Assembly (NCBI GenBank): GCA_002401295.1 | Contig: NVSR01000116.1 | Location: 1-26,699 of the forward strand | Source: SAR324 cluster bacterium | GTDB taxonomy: Bacteria; SAR324; XYD2-FULL-50-16 | Length of the DNA stretch: 26,699 nt | Direction of reading: 5' to 3' | Shown: piece after piece, positions 1 through 7,286 of the stretch | How positions within the stretch are numbered: position 1 is the stretch's first letter | Layout: the number at the start of each line of letters is the position of its first letter | Program-made: the position numbers and the translations under genes | The notes under the pieces: generated by a model | Told to the model about the DNA's origin: nothing | The model's database searches: none | Seen by the model: only the letters and a program-made list of their open reading frames with translations

Positions 1-102
1 TTTTCTTGGATTGGGACTCAATTTAGAGGGGAATCAGTAGGAGGGGAAGGGATAAAAGGGGCTATTTACGGTACTTTTGTGCCTTTGATTCATGAAAATT
101 AG
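1..102 (+). CDS. Possible 3' end of a plus-strand gene, partial
   Basis: Frame 1 is open from the left edge for 33 codons and stops at TAG 100-102; the other two plus frames stop within the first 40 bases. The reading ends GAIYGTFVPLIHEN and is glycine-rich before that. I do not recognise the protein. It would be convergent with the AraC-type gene, with only 24 bases between the two stop codons. An open stretch this short can occur by chance, so this is a weak call that depends on sequence to the left. Confidence 0.3.
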   Translation, partial: FSWIGTQFRGESVGGEGIKGAIYGTFVPLIHEN

Positions 103-126
103 AATAAATCCAAGTAAAACTAGTAC

Positions 127-1056
127 TTATTGAACAGATAGAGCCCTGAAATCGGAAGGAGAAGAACCGGTGGCTCTCTTAAAAAAGCGGCTGAAATAGG
201 AGGCATCTTCAAACCCCAGTTGACTGGTGATCTGCTGCACCTGAAGGTTGCTGTTTTGCAAGTAAAGCTTAGCTTCCAAAACCAGCCTTTGCTCAATCAG
301 GGTTTTGACTTGGAGCCCCGATACCTGCAGGCAGAGATTTCGCAAGCTCTTAGGACTGGTACCCATCTGCCTGGCGTACCAGCCTACACTACTTTTGTTT
401 CGGAAGTTCTCCTCCAGAAGGCTACTGAACCTATAAAAGCGCTCCAGAAGATCTTGCTTGATTCCACCCAGACTTTCCTCCGCAGGCTGAATTCGTTCCA
501 CCTCAATCAAGAAAACCATCAGTAGATGACCCAGCATTTCTCTGTGGTTGAGCTGGTCGGTTTGACTAGTCTCGCTTTTGAGCAGCTTAATTAGGGATTC
601 AAAGAAGGGCCTTTTTTCCTCTGTCAGTTGGCGAATGGGGGAGGCGTGTAACTTGAAAAGGCTATTTTTGATCAGGGAGGCCTCCCTGATTTGGATGGAT
701 TCCAGGAAGAGTTCACTAAAGCGCAGCATATACCCTTGGATACCCTTAGTGGTCTGAAAACAGTGAATCTGGTTGCGGGGCAGAACCAACAGCATATTGT
801 CACTCAATTCATGGTTCACAAATTCCACCATATGGCTGCCTTGAGCTTTGGTAAACCAGATGATCTCATAGTAATCATGCCGATGGGGCAAGGTGACCGG
901 TGAGCCGATGCTCTCGATTAGATCTTCCACCTTGGAGCAGTCCAGCCCTATGGGCCCGATGCCCATAGAGTGGAGGTCATGCCGTCGGATGCCCTCTGTC
1001 GTTGTCTTTTTTTCTCTTTGCGCCATGGACTCCTTTTTGTGTTGCAACCGAATCAT
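127..1056 (-). CDS. AraC/XylS-family transcriptional regulator
   Basis: A DNA-binding regulator of about 300 residues. The N-terminal half looks like a cupin-type effector-binding domain (LPHRHDYYEIIWF near residue 80, then hydrophobic strands). The C-terminal 100 residues carry the two helix-turn-helix motifs of the AraC family, including the typical second-motif run QLGFEDASYFSRFFKRATG near the end. The open frame reaches a TTG at 1065. ATG 1056 and ATG 1026 are the realistic starts; the latter has AAGGAG only 3 bases upstream, so the start is uncertain by 10 codons. The gene stands alone on the minus strand. The nearest intact neighbour on its 5' side is the glutathione S-transferase gene, so its target and effector cannot be inferred. 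Family assignment is firm; function within the family is unknown. Confidence 0.9.
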   Translation of the reverse strand: MIRLQHKKESMAQREKKTTTEGIRRHDLHSMGIGPIGLDCSKVEDLIESIGSPVTLPHRHDYYEIIWFTKAQGSHMVEFVNHELSDNMLLVLPRNQIHCFQTTKGIQGYMLRFSELFLESIQIREASLIKNSLFKLHASPIRQLTEEKRPFFESLIKLLKSETSQTDQLNHREMLGHLLMVFLIEVERIQPAEESLGGIKQDLLERFYRFSSLLEENFRNKSSVGWYARQMGTSPKSLRNLCLQVSGLQVKTLIEQRLVLEAKLYLQNSNLQVQQITSQLGFEDASYFSRFFKRATGSSPSDFRALSVQ

Positions 1057-1261
1057 GTCCGCCAATTACAACGAATACAAGGCAAGTAGTCAAATGGGCT
1101 ATTAGATCTCCAGTTGAGGGCTCTCTATTTGATATTGTAAGAGTAAAGCTTTCATTCCTTTTTCTGAGATATCTGCAGTATCCCGGGAATCCTATCAGGC
1201 AAGTGGTTACAATACTTACAGTATGAAAGAGTTGCTCAACCCCTTGTACTAAACCGCAAAC

Positions 1262-1530
1262 TTATCCGGCATGACCCCTCAAAGCGTTGGTTTCATCACG
1301 CAAGGGGGCTAGCCTCTGCCCTAATGCAAAAAGCTCTTCTTCACTTGCGAATTTTGGCATAGAAAATTGTAAAATAGGAACATCTGCCTTTGGCCACCTA
1401 TGGAAAAGAGGGACGTCAACACCATGATCCAAGCCAGGATCGGCAATTAAAACTTTTTTACCCAAGAGTTCTTCAATGGGCTTGGTTAGCTTGCCTCTGC
1501 TCCCAATTAGTAGCCTGGAAATGAAAGCGA
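1262..1530 (-). pseudogene. Fragment of a DODA-type extradiol dioxygenase (LigB superfamily)
   Basis: The frame reads through a segment with PGLDHGVDVP, then a strand ending VPILQFSMP, then ALGQRLAPLRDE. These match in order the middle of 4,5-DOPA-dioxygenase-like proteins, where GLDHGxWVPL precedes a histidine-containing active-site strand and a conserved AL..LAPLRDEG helix. Only about 85 residues remain of a usual length near 260. The frame ends at TAA just after the LRDE helix, and the 5' side runs straight into the TTCGATATTCGA repeat patch at 1534-1585, with no start codon or N-terminal domain. The N-terminal metal-binding histidine region and the C-terminal third are missing, so I call it a decayed remnant. 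No ribosome-binding site is seen. Confidence 0.65.
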
Positions 1531-1533
1531 TCC

Positions 1534-1585
1534 TTCGATATTCGACATTCCTTGTTCGATATTCGATATTATTTTGAATGTCGAA
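1534..1585. repeat. Short direct and inverted repeat patch (TTCGATATTCGAYATT)
   Basis: TTCGATATTCGACATT at 1534-1549 is repeated as TTCGATATTCGATATT at 1555-1570, a 21-base period. GAATGTCGAA at 1576-1585 is the exact reverse complement of TTCGACATTC at 1541-1550. The patch adjoins the truncated 5' side of the dioxygenase fragment. It resembles dispersed intergenic repeats, but copy number in the genome cannot be judged from this window. Confidence 0.6.
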
Positions 1586-1711
1586 TGGTGAAGTGAAAAT
1601 TCAAATTTAACGGGTTAACTATCTATTTTGTTCGGGGATTCCCATCAGCAGAGACCTGTAACAGATAGGCACGGCGGAGCCTTTGCGCCATCCTACAGCT
1701 CGAACTGAGTA

Positions 1712-2359
1712 CTAGGATGATGGGAGTAGGGGGTCCTGCCAGACGGGATGTTTCTGCATCACTTCAAGGAAAAGCTTTGATTCTAAAAACTCAGCTAGCC
1801 AGCGTTGTAGGTGGAGATAATCGCTATGGTCAAACCAGGCTTTATTCACAAAAGCAAATTGGCGGATGAAGGGGAAAATGGCGATATCAGCGATAGTGAT
1901 TTGATCACTCAGTAAATAGTGATGCTGGGAGAGTTGTTGATCCAATCGCTGAATATGCACTTCCGCCTCCTGGCGATAGTTTTCGGTGCTTTGTTCCGGG
2001 TGGCGAGTGGAATATTTATATTTGTCTAGTAAAGGCTTAAATTGGTAGTCATTGCTGTCAATCAGAAGATTGGCCTGCTCTTGCTTTTCCTTGCTCAAAC
2101 CATGATACCAGTGCTCAGGATCCTCTTGCGCCAAAGCCCACATCATTATTTCTCGACTTTCATCGATGATTCCTGCGTCCGGCAGAACCAGAACGGGAAC
2201 TGTGCCTTTCACTGATACCTGTAGCATAGATGGTGGTTTGTCTTTCAGCAGTATCTCCCTCAATTCAATTGTGATTTTGCTGTAGTGGATCGCCATTCGG
2301 GCACGCATAGCGTAGGGGCAGCGACGAAAGGAATAAAGGGTAGGCAGGGAAGAAAGCAT
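1712..2359 (-). CDS. Glutathione S-transferase-like protein with a CPYA active site
   Basis: A 215-residue soluble protein with a thioredoxin/glutaredoxin-like N-terminal domain (about 1-80) and an all-helical GST C-terminal domain (about 90-210). The start reads LYSFRRCPYAMRARMAI, with Cys14 in a CPYA motif as in omega- or glutaredoxin-2-like GSTs, which use cysteine chemistry (thiol transfer, deglutathionylation) rather than the Tyr/Ser of classical GSTs. GTVPVLVLPDAGIIDESREI carries the cis-Pro and the Glu-Ser pair that bind glutathione. Length is normal for the family. ATG 2359 is the only sensible start, although no clear Shine-Dalgarno is visible. It is a single gene, divergent from the OmpL47-like gene across 335 bases. 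The substrate is unknown. Confidence 0.88.
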   Translation of the reverse strand: MLSSLPTLYSFRRCPYAMRARMAIHYSKITIELREILLKDKPPSMLQVSVKGTVPVLVLPDAGIIDESREIMMWALAQEDPEHWYHGLSKEKQEQANLLIDSNDYQFKPLLDKYKYSTRHPEQSTENYRQEAEVHIQRLDQQLSQHHYLLSDQITIADIAIFPFIRQFAFVNKAWFDHSDYLHLQRWLAEFLESKLFLEVMQKHPVWQDPLLPSS

Positions 2360-2694
2360 AATTCTGGTTTGAGATTAAGTTAATGGGCGGTGTATAAGAA
2401 ACTGCACTGCGAAAAATCAGTGGTTTTAGACTAGTGTCTACTTGAAAATTATGGACATGGGCCTATGGCATACTCTCGTTCATCATTTCTGAACAGATGA
2501 GAGCCATGTCAACACAGTGTAATATACTAAAGAACAATGAAGTGTAAGAGAATAGAAATAGAGAATCGTGCGAAGTTTAGGAAAAACATTTGATCTCTTT
2601 GTTATTGTAAGAACTATCCCTTTGAATGTAGGATGCGTAACGTTTTCCGAAATTTCCAGTTTCAAGATGTTCACTATATTTTAAGAGAGGTCTC
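2360..2694. other. Divergent intergenic region between GST and OmpL47-like genes
   Basis: These 335 bases hold no convincing gene. The short minus-strand open frame at 2483-2674 has no homology that I recognise and no ribosome-binding site. The region must contain the two divergent promoters, but I see no clear -35/-10 pair. The plus-strand gene at 2695 has GAGAGGT 4 bases before its ATG. Confidence 0.5.
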
Positions 2695-4434
2695 ATGAAA
2701 TACATACGCAGAACTACGGTAGGATTACTTGCTGCCGTTTTATTACCATGGAGCGGCTATGCTCAGGAAAATCCAACTCCTGAGAATCATGAGTTGGGGA
2801 AAAAAGTTTATGCTGCTCCTGATGGGAAGCTATTTGTTTGGGGCAAGGCGAATATTTATCTGCGCTTTTCCACTTCCCCTGAGGAAGGGGCTCCCAGTCA
2901 TCTTTTGAAAAGCCAGAAAGTGACGGACTCAGGGAAATCTGCCAAGCCTTTTCAATTGGAGGGACATGGCAAGCATACTATCACACACCCTCGTGACCAC
3001 AAGAACCTGCAGAAAACAGAGGGAGAACATATCTTCCATGTTTTTGATGATAGTCGCCTGCCTACCACGAAAATCTCCGTTACTGATGCACCTATGGTAG
3101 TGAATGGGAAGAACATCATCTATGGTAAACCCGTGATGGCAACCCTCTCCTTCATCGATGAGGACTCAGGTGTACAAGGGGGATATTATTCTCTCAATGG
3201 CAGTGCTCCCGTGGCTTCAAAAGATGCTCTAAAATTTGTAGAGGAAGGGGATTACCGTTTGAAATTTTATGCCTTTGATAATGTGGGTAACAAGTCAAAG
3301 ATCTCCCAGCGTTATTACTCCTTAGATTTTACCTCCCCTGAATCAAGCTATCAGATAGTAGGAACGCATCTTGATAATATCCTGTCTCCTCGCGCTTCAA
3401 TCAAGTTGAAAAGTAAAGACAACAAGGCAGGAGTGCAGGATATCTTTTTCCGTTTTCCGGCAAAAAGTAAAAAAGTGACCTATAAAAAATCAATCTCCAT
3501 GAAAGGCTTTAAGGATGGTGCCTATTCCCTGGTTTTTGGAGCGAATGATCGAGTGAAGAACGCTGAAAAAAATAAGACCTTTGACTTCTACCTGGATACT
3601 ATTCCACCCGTAGCTGATCATCGCTTGATTGGTGATCAATATCAGGGTAAAAAAACAACCTATGTGTCTGGTAGAACCAAGGTGGAACTCTCCGCAACGG
3701 ATAATAAAGCAGGTGTACGAAGAATTCGTTACTTTCTGAAATCAAAAAGAGGAGATATCTATTCCGAGCCTTTTGGCCTTCCCCAGAAAAATGGTCCCGT
3801 TAACTTCAGCTATCAGGCAAGTGATAAAGTTATCAATATTAACAAATTGAAAAAACAGAGGGTCACTGTTGATATTTCTCAGCCGACAATGAAAATTAAT
3901 TTTGTGGGAGAGCATTACTTCAGTAGAAAAAACCATTACATTCGCAAGAGCACGAAAATTTCATACAGTACTGCCGATAATCTTTCAGGAGTGAAGAGCT
4001 TTGAGTATACTCTGGATGATGACGCATTAATGGCTTCAACCAGTGTATTTTCAATTGCAGTCGAAGGACAGCATAGCATCATCACCAAAACGATGGATAA
4101 CGTGAATAATGAGCGGAACAATCGTTTCCTACTTTTTGTGGATGAAAAGGCTCCGGAACTGTTCCCGCGATTTGGTGTCATACCGACTGAGCCAGGCGAT
4201 GCCCAAGGTAATAATGGGATTTACCCTAAGAAGACACGACTGTATTTTTCGGCTACTGATGGGCAATCTGGTATAAAGTCAATTCAGTATAAAATAAATA
4301 ATGGCAAGTTGAGAGATTATAAAGCAGCTCTGACTTTCCCAAAGGTTGGTAACTATACCATTGAGGTCGTTGGTATTGACAACGTAGGCAATGTTGCCAA
4401 GCAAAGTATCAACTTCCGAATTCGAAAGTATTAA
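2695..4434 (+). CDS. Secreted protein with five OmpL47-type Ig-like repeats
   Basis: A 579-residue exported protein. Residues 1-23 form a signal peptide (basic start, hydrophobic core, cleavage near GYA/QE). After a linker of about 110 residues come five beta-rich repeats of 80-100 residues, each marked by a D-x-x-x-G-V/I motif followed by a strand, and mostly by a closing DNVGN-like turn: EDSGV near 155-160 with FDNVGN 194-199, DNKAGV 242-247, DNKAGV 336-341, DNLSGV 428-433 with MDNVNN 467-472, and DGQSGI 522-527 with IDNVGN 561-566. This is the pattern of OmpL47-type/Ig-like repeats, known from surface proteins of Leptospira and others that bind host or matrix molecules. Its role here is probably cell-surface or periplasmic, with ligand unknown. 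ATG 2695 follows GAGAGGT. A hairpin separates it from the convergent chemoreceptor gene. Confidence 0.8.
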   Translation: MKYIRRTTVGLLAAVLLPWSGYAQENPTPENHELGKKVYAAPDGKLFVWGKANIYLRFSTSPEEGAPSHLLKSQKVTDSGKSAKPFQLEGHGKHTITHPRDHKNLQKTEGEHIFHVFDDSRLPTTKISVTDAPMVVNGKNIIYGKPVMATLSFIDEDSGVQGGYYSLNGSAPVASKDALKFVEEGDYRLKFYAFDNVGNKSKISQRYYSLDFTSPESSYQIVGTHLDNILSPRASIKLKSKDNKAGVQDIFFRFPAKSKKVTYKKSISMKGFKDGAYSLVFGANDRVKNAEKNKTFDFYLDTIPPVADHRLIGDQYQGKKTTYVSGRTKVELSATDNKAGVRRIRYFLKSKRGDIYSEPFGLPQKNGPVNFSYQASDKVININKLKKQRVTVDISQPTMKINFVGEHYFSRKNHYIRKSTKISYSTADNLSGVKSFEYTLDDDALMASTSVFSIAVEGQHSIITKTMDNVNNERNNRFLLFVDEKAPELFPRFGVIPTEPGDAQGNNGIYPKKTRLYFSATDGQSGIKSIQYKINNGKLRDYKAALTFPKVGNYTIEVVGIDNVGNVAKQSINFRIRKY

Positions 4435-4503
4435 GAAGGAAAGGAGAAGGGCAGCTCAGAGGTGGCTAATGGATGAGGCCCAAAACTGGAAATAGAGATG
4501 GAC

Positions 4504-4527
4504 TGCCCATGCTGAGGAGCATGGGCA
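4504..4527. terminator. Hairpin between convergent genes (bidirectional terminator candidate)
   Basis: TGCCCATGCT (4504-4513), loop GAGG, AGCATGGGCA (4518-4527): a perfect 10-bp GC-rich stem with a tetraloop, lying between the stop of the OmpL47-like gene (4434) and the stop of the chemoreceptor (4552). There is no T tract on either side, so it is not a textbook intrinsic terminator. It could act as a 3'-end stabiliser. Confidence 0.6.
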
Positions 4528-4551
4528 CGAGGAGGGAGCTTTCCAGGTGAT

Positions 4552-7032
4552 TTAACTGGGTGGGCTTAGTTTAAAGTGCTGGACTATCTCTCTCAGGTCT
4601 TCAGCCAGCTGGGATAATTCCTTAGACTCCGAATGGATTTGAGTGGAGCCTTTGGCATTTTCACGGGTGGCCCCGCTAATCTCCAAAATATTCTTAGAGA
4701 TCTCTTCAGTACCCACTGCTAACTCGGAAGAACTCATAGCCACACCTTGAGCATTCATGGAGAGCTCATCAATAAGTCGGGCAATTTCTCTCACGCCTTC
4801 ATTTGATTTTTTTACACTTTCGGCTATTCCATGAGCAGCTAGTTTTTGAGATGCCGTTTGTTGAACAATAGCGTTGGAAGATTCGCTCATAGAATCTATA
4901 ATTTCGGTAACCTGTGTAATCGCAATGGAAGCACCTTCGCTATGTTCTTCGATACCAGAAATTTTGCTACCAATCTCATTGATCGCGTAGCTTGTTTGTT
5001 TAGCTAATTCTTTAATTTCATTTGCGACTACAGCAAAGCCCTTTCCAGCCATTCCTGCGGAAGCCGATTCAATCGTCGCATTCAAAGCCAACATATTAGT
5101 TTGCTCCGCAATTTCCCAAATGATTTTGGTGACCTTCCCGATTTCTCTAGTGGCTCCATTGAGTCCAACCATGGCTGAAGAAGCAGAATGAGAGAGCTGC
5201 TGTACCTGTTTGGAAATCTGTGAGGTATGGACAGCTTTTTCAGTCACATCTTGAATTGAATTGTTGATTTTTTTCACAGCCTGTTCGATTGTGCCCATAT
5301 CCTGAGCCATATTTTGGGATGTCCCGGCGATAGAGCGGCTGTTGATACTCATTTCTTCAGTACTAGCTGCCATTGCCGTGATATTGATACTCATTTGTTC
5401 CGCTGAAGCGGCAATTGTCTCCGTTTGAGTCCTGACTTCCTCCGAGGCATTTGCCATATGATTGGAGACATTAGTCAGCCCTGAAGATGAAGTGGCTAGA
5501 GCATCTGAATTGTGTGACAATTTATGGAAAATTTTATTCAAATCCCTATTCATGTTGAGGAAAGCGATGCCCAGTACATCTTTTTTAGAGGTGAGTTGAA
5601 TCTCCTGAGAAAGATCTCCGGCAGCGACGGATTCAGCGATAGCTGCTTTTTCCGACAACTGAGCTACCATATCCCGGACGGCAATGCCGAGCACATCCTT
5701 ATCGGAGGCTAATTCCACTCTGGCACTTAAATCCCCTTTGGAAACAGACTGCGCTACCTCCACTTTTTGCCGTAGATGGGAAATATAATGATCTAAGGCT
5801 GTAGCTATTTTCCCTAATTCGTCCTTACTTTTAAAATTAAGAGGTTGAGGTAATTGGCCGATACTGAGGTCCGATAAAAAAAGTGTAATTGCCTGAATGG
5901 GTTTATTAATCGAATGCTTGAGAACATAAGATGTAATAAAGATAAAGCAGAGGATCAACCCTAAAATAATAGCCGCAACTCTTAAGGTAATCCGTTGAAT
6001 TTCAGCTCGAACCTTTTCTTTTTCCAGGCTGACTAAATCTTCAATATCTCCTAAATAAATGCCCGTCCCAATAATCCACTCCCATTGCTTTAAAGCCTTG
6101 ATAAAGGACATTTTGGGTTGAGCCGTGTCTTCCCCTTTTTTATTATTTCTTCCGTAATATGAATAATCGACAAAACCTTCACCCTGATTTTTTGCGACTT
6201 CAACGAATTTTTGAAAATAATAGATTCCATTGGGGTCGACCATCTGTCCTACACTCTTGCCTTCCAGTGAGGGGTTGGTTGGATGCATGATGACTACTGG
6301 ATTAAAATCATTGATCCAAAAATAACCATTTTTACCATACCTCATCTTTCTGAGCAGGCTTTTGGCCTCTTGTTGTAAATCTTTCTGCAGTACTGAAAAA
6401 TATTCTCCTGTCCCAATAATCCAATTGAATGGCTTGAAAACAAAAACATAGCTAATTTTCTCTTCTACTTTGCCTGTCTTAGGATTGGGCCACTCGTAGC
6501 GAACAACTCCCCTACCAGCTTTGCGGCTAACTTTTACAAATTCACGAAAGAGATAAGTCCCTTTGGGGTCCTTGTAATTACCCACAAATTGCCCATCCAA
6601 TTGAGGGGCAATGGGGTGCATAATCACCTTCGGTTTGAAATCATTGATCCAAAAATAGCCGATGTCATCGTTATAGCGGTAAATCTTCACATAATCCATC
6701 AAGGCTTGGCGTAAGGCTTTTCCTTTGAGCGTCTTTTTTTGCTGATTGTAATATCTGGTCAGAGTTTTATGGAATTCATCACCTCGTTTCCGCAAGATTT
6801 TACCAATGGTTTCAGGACGAGAATCATCGTAGAGTTTTTCCAGAGCTCCATAAGCAATCTGGGTGTGTGCTTTCAGGGTAGTTTTTCTTTCCTGGATCAA
6901 ATGCTCCTTATAAAGGGCAATCCTCTTTGTTCCCTCTGTCTCAATACTCCAGGAGAGATAAGAGATAATGATAGCCCCTAAGAGCAGCAAAGGGACTATT
7001 GCAATGAGAAAAACTTTTAGCTTAAAAGACAT
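4552..7032 (-). CDS. Methyl-accepting chemotaxis protein with tandem Cache domains
   Basis: An 826-residue inner-membrane chemoreceptor. TM1 lies at about 6-28. The periplasmic part (35-345) holds two sCache_2-like modules that are clearly copies: GYFWINDF at 125-132 and 236-243, each followed by VIMHP, a DPxGxY segment, and WIIGTGxY at 204-211 and 319-326. TM2 is at about 351-371. It is followed by HAMP and two further HAMP-like units (VSKGDLSARVEL near 430, VAAGDLSQEIQL near 469). The C-terminal signalling hairpin has the conserved tip NMLALNATIESASAGMAGKG that contacts CheA/CheW. Such Cache modules usually bind small organic ligands; the ligand is unknown. ATG 7032 has AAGG 5 bases upstream. 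No CheW-binding pentapeptide is evident at the C-terminus (ends KLSPPS). It is divergent from a second receptor, with which it shares the promoter region at 7033-7286. Confidence 0.95.
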   Translation of the reverse strand: MSFKLKVFLIAIVPLLLLGAIIISYLSWSIETEGTKRIALYKEHLIQERKTTLKAHTQIAYGALEKLYDDSRPETIGKILRKRGDEFHKTLTRYYNQQKKTLKGKALRQALMDYVKIYRYNDDIGYFWINDFKPKVIMHPIAPQLDGQFVGNYKDPKGTYLFREFVKVSRKAGRGVVRYEWPNPKTGKVEEKISYVFVFKPFNWIIGTGEYFSVLQKDLQQEAKSLLRKMRYGKNGYFWINDFNPVVIMHPTNPSLEGKSVGQMVDPNGIYYFQKFVEVAKNQGEGFVDYSYYGRNNKKGEDTAQPKMSFIKALKQWEWIIGTGIYLGDIEDLVSLEKEKVRAEIQRITLRVAAIILGLILCFIFITSYVLKHSINKPIQAITLFLSDLSIGQLPQPLNFKSKDELGKIATALDHYISHLRQKVEVAQSVSKGDLSARVELASDKDVLGIAVRDMVAQLSEKAAIAESVAAGDLSQEIQLTSKKDVLGIAFLNMNRDLNKIFHKLSHNSDALATSSSGLTNVSNHMANASEEVRTQTETIAASAEQMSINITAMAASTEEMSINSRSIAGTSQNMAQDMGTIEQAVKKINNSIQDVTEKAVHTSQISKQVQQLSHSASSAMVGLNGATREIGKVTKIIWEIAEQTNMLALNATIESASAGMAGKGFAVVANEIKELAKQTSYAINEIGSKISGIEEHSEGASIAITQVTEIIDSMSESSNAIVQQTASQKLAAHGIAESVKKSNEGVREIARLIDELSMNAQGVAMSSSELAVGTEEISKNILEISGATRENAKGSTQIHSESKELSQLAEDLREIVQHFKLSPPS

Positions 7033-7286
7033 AGCAACCTTGTTGGAAGTACTCAGTTGGAAATTTTAAATTTTAAATATTTTGTCAAAAAAACAAAATT
7101 TTAAATTTTTCTTTTCTTTACACTTAAAATTATTGCATTCTATCTGCAAAAAACAGAGGAACTCTTTTTTTACCTAACTCATCCTTGTTGTTATGTATTG
7201 TTTTTTGGATGAGGTACTGGGAAAACAGTACTGAATAATCAATTCTAAAAATAAAAAACTGTACACAAACTTCGTGGAGCCCAGCT
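7033..7286. promoter_or_regulatory. AT-rich divergent promoter region of two chemoreceptor genes
   Basis: A 254-base gap, very AT-rich next to the minus-strand gene, with an imperfect inverted repeat ATTTTGT (7079-7085) / ACAAAAT (7093-7099) that extends further into flanking A/T runs. Both receptor genes must start transcription here. The plus-strand gene has GGAG 7 bases before its ATG. No specific operator is recognised. Confidence 0.45.

Noticed and set aside
1212..1224. Small palindrome ATACT-TAC-AGTAT upstream of the AraC-type gene
   Set aside because: Five-base arms are expected by chance in AT-rich spacer DNA; no second copy seen.
1534..1585. CRISPR-like or integron attC interpretation of the TTCGATATTCGA repeats
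   Set aside because: Only two direct copies with a 5-base spacer and no cas or integrase gene; too short for either.
2483..2674. 63-codon minus-strand open frame before the OmpL47-like gene
   Set aside because: No start signal, biased low-complexity composition, no homology recognised.
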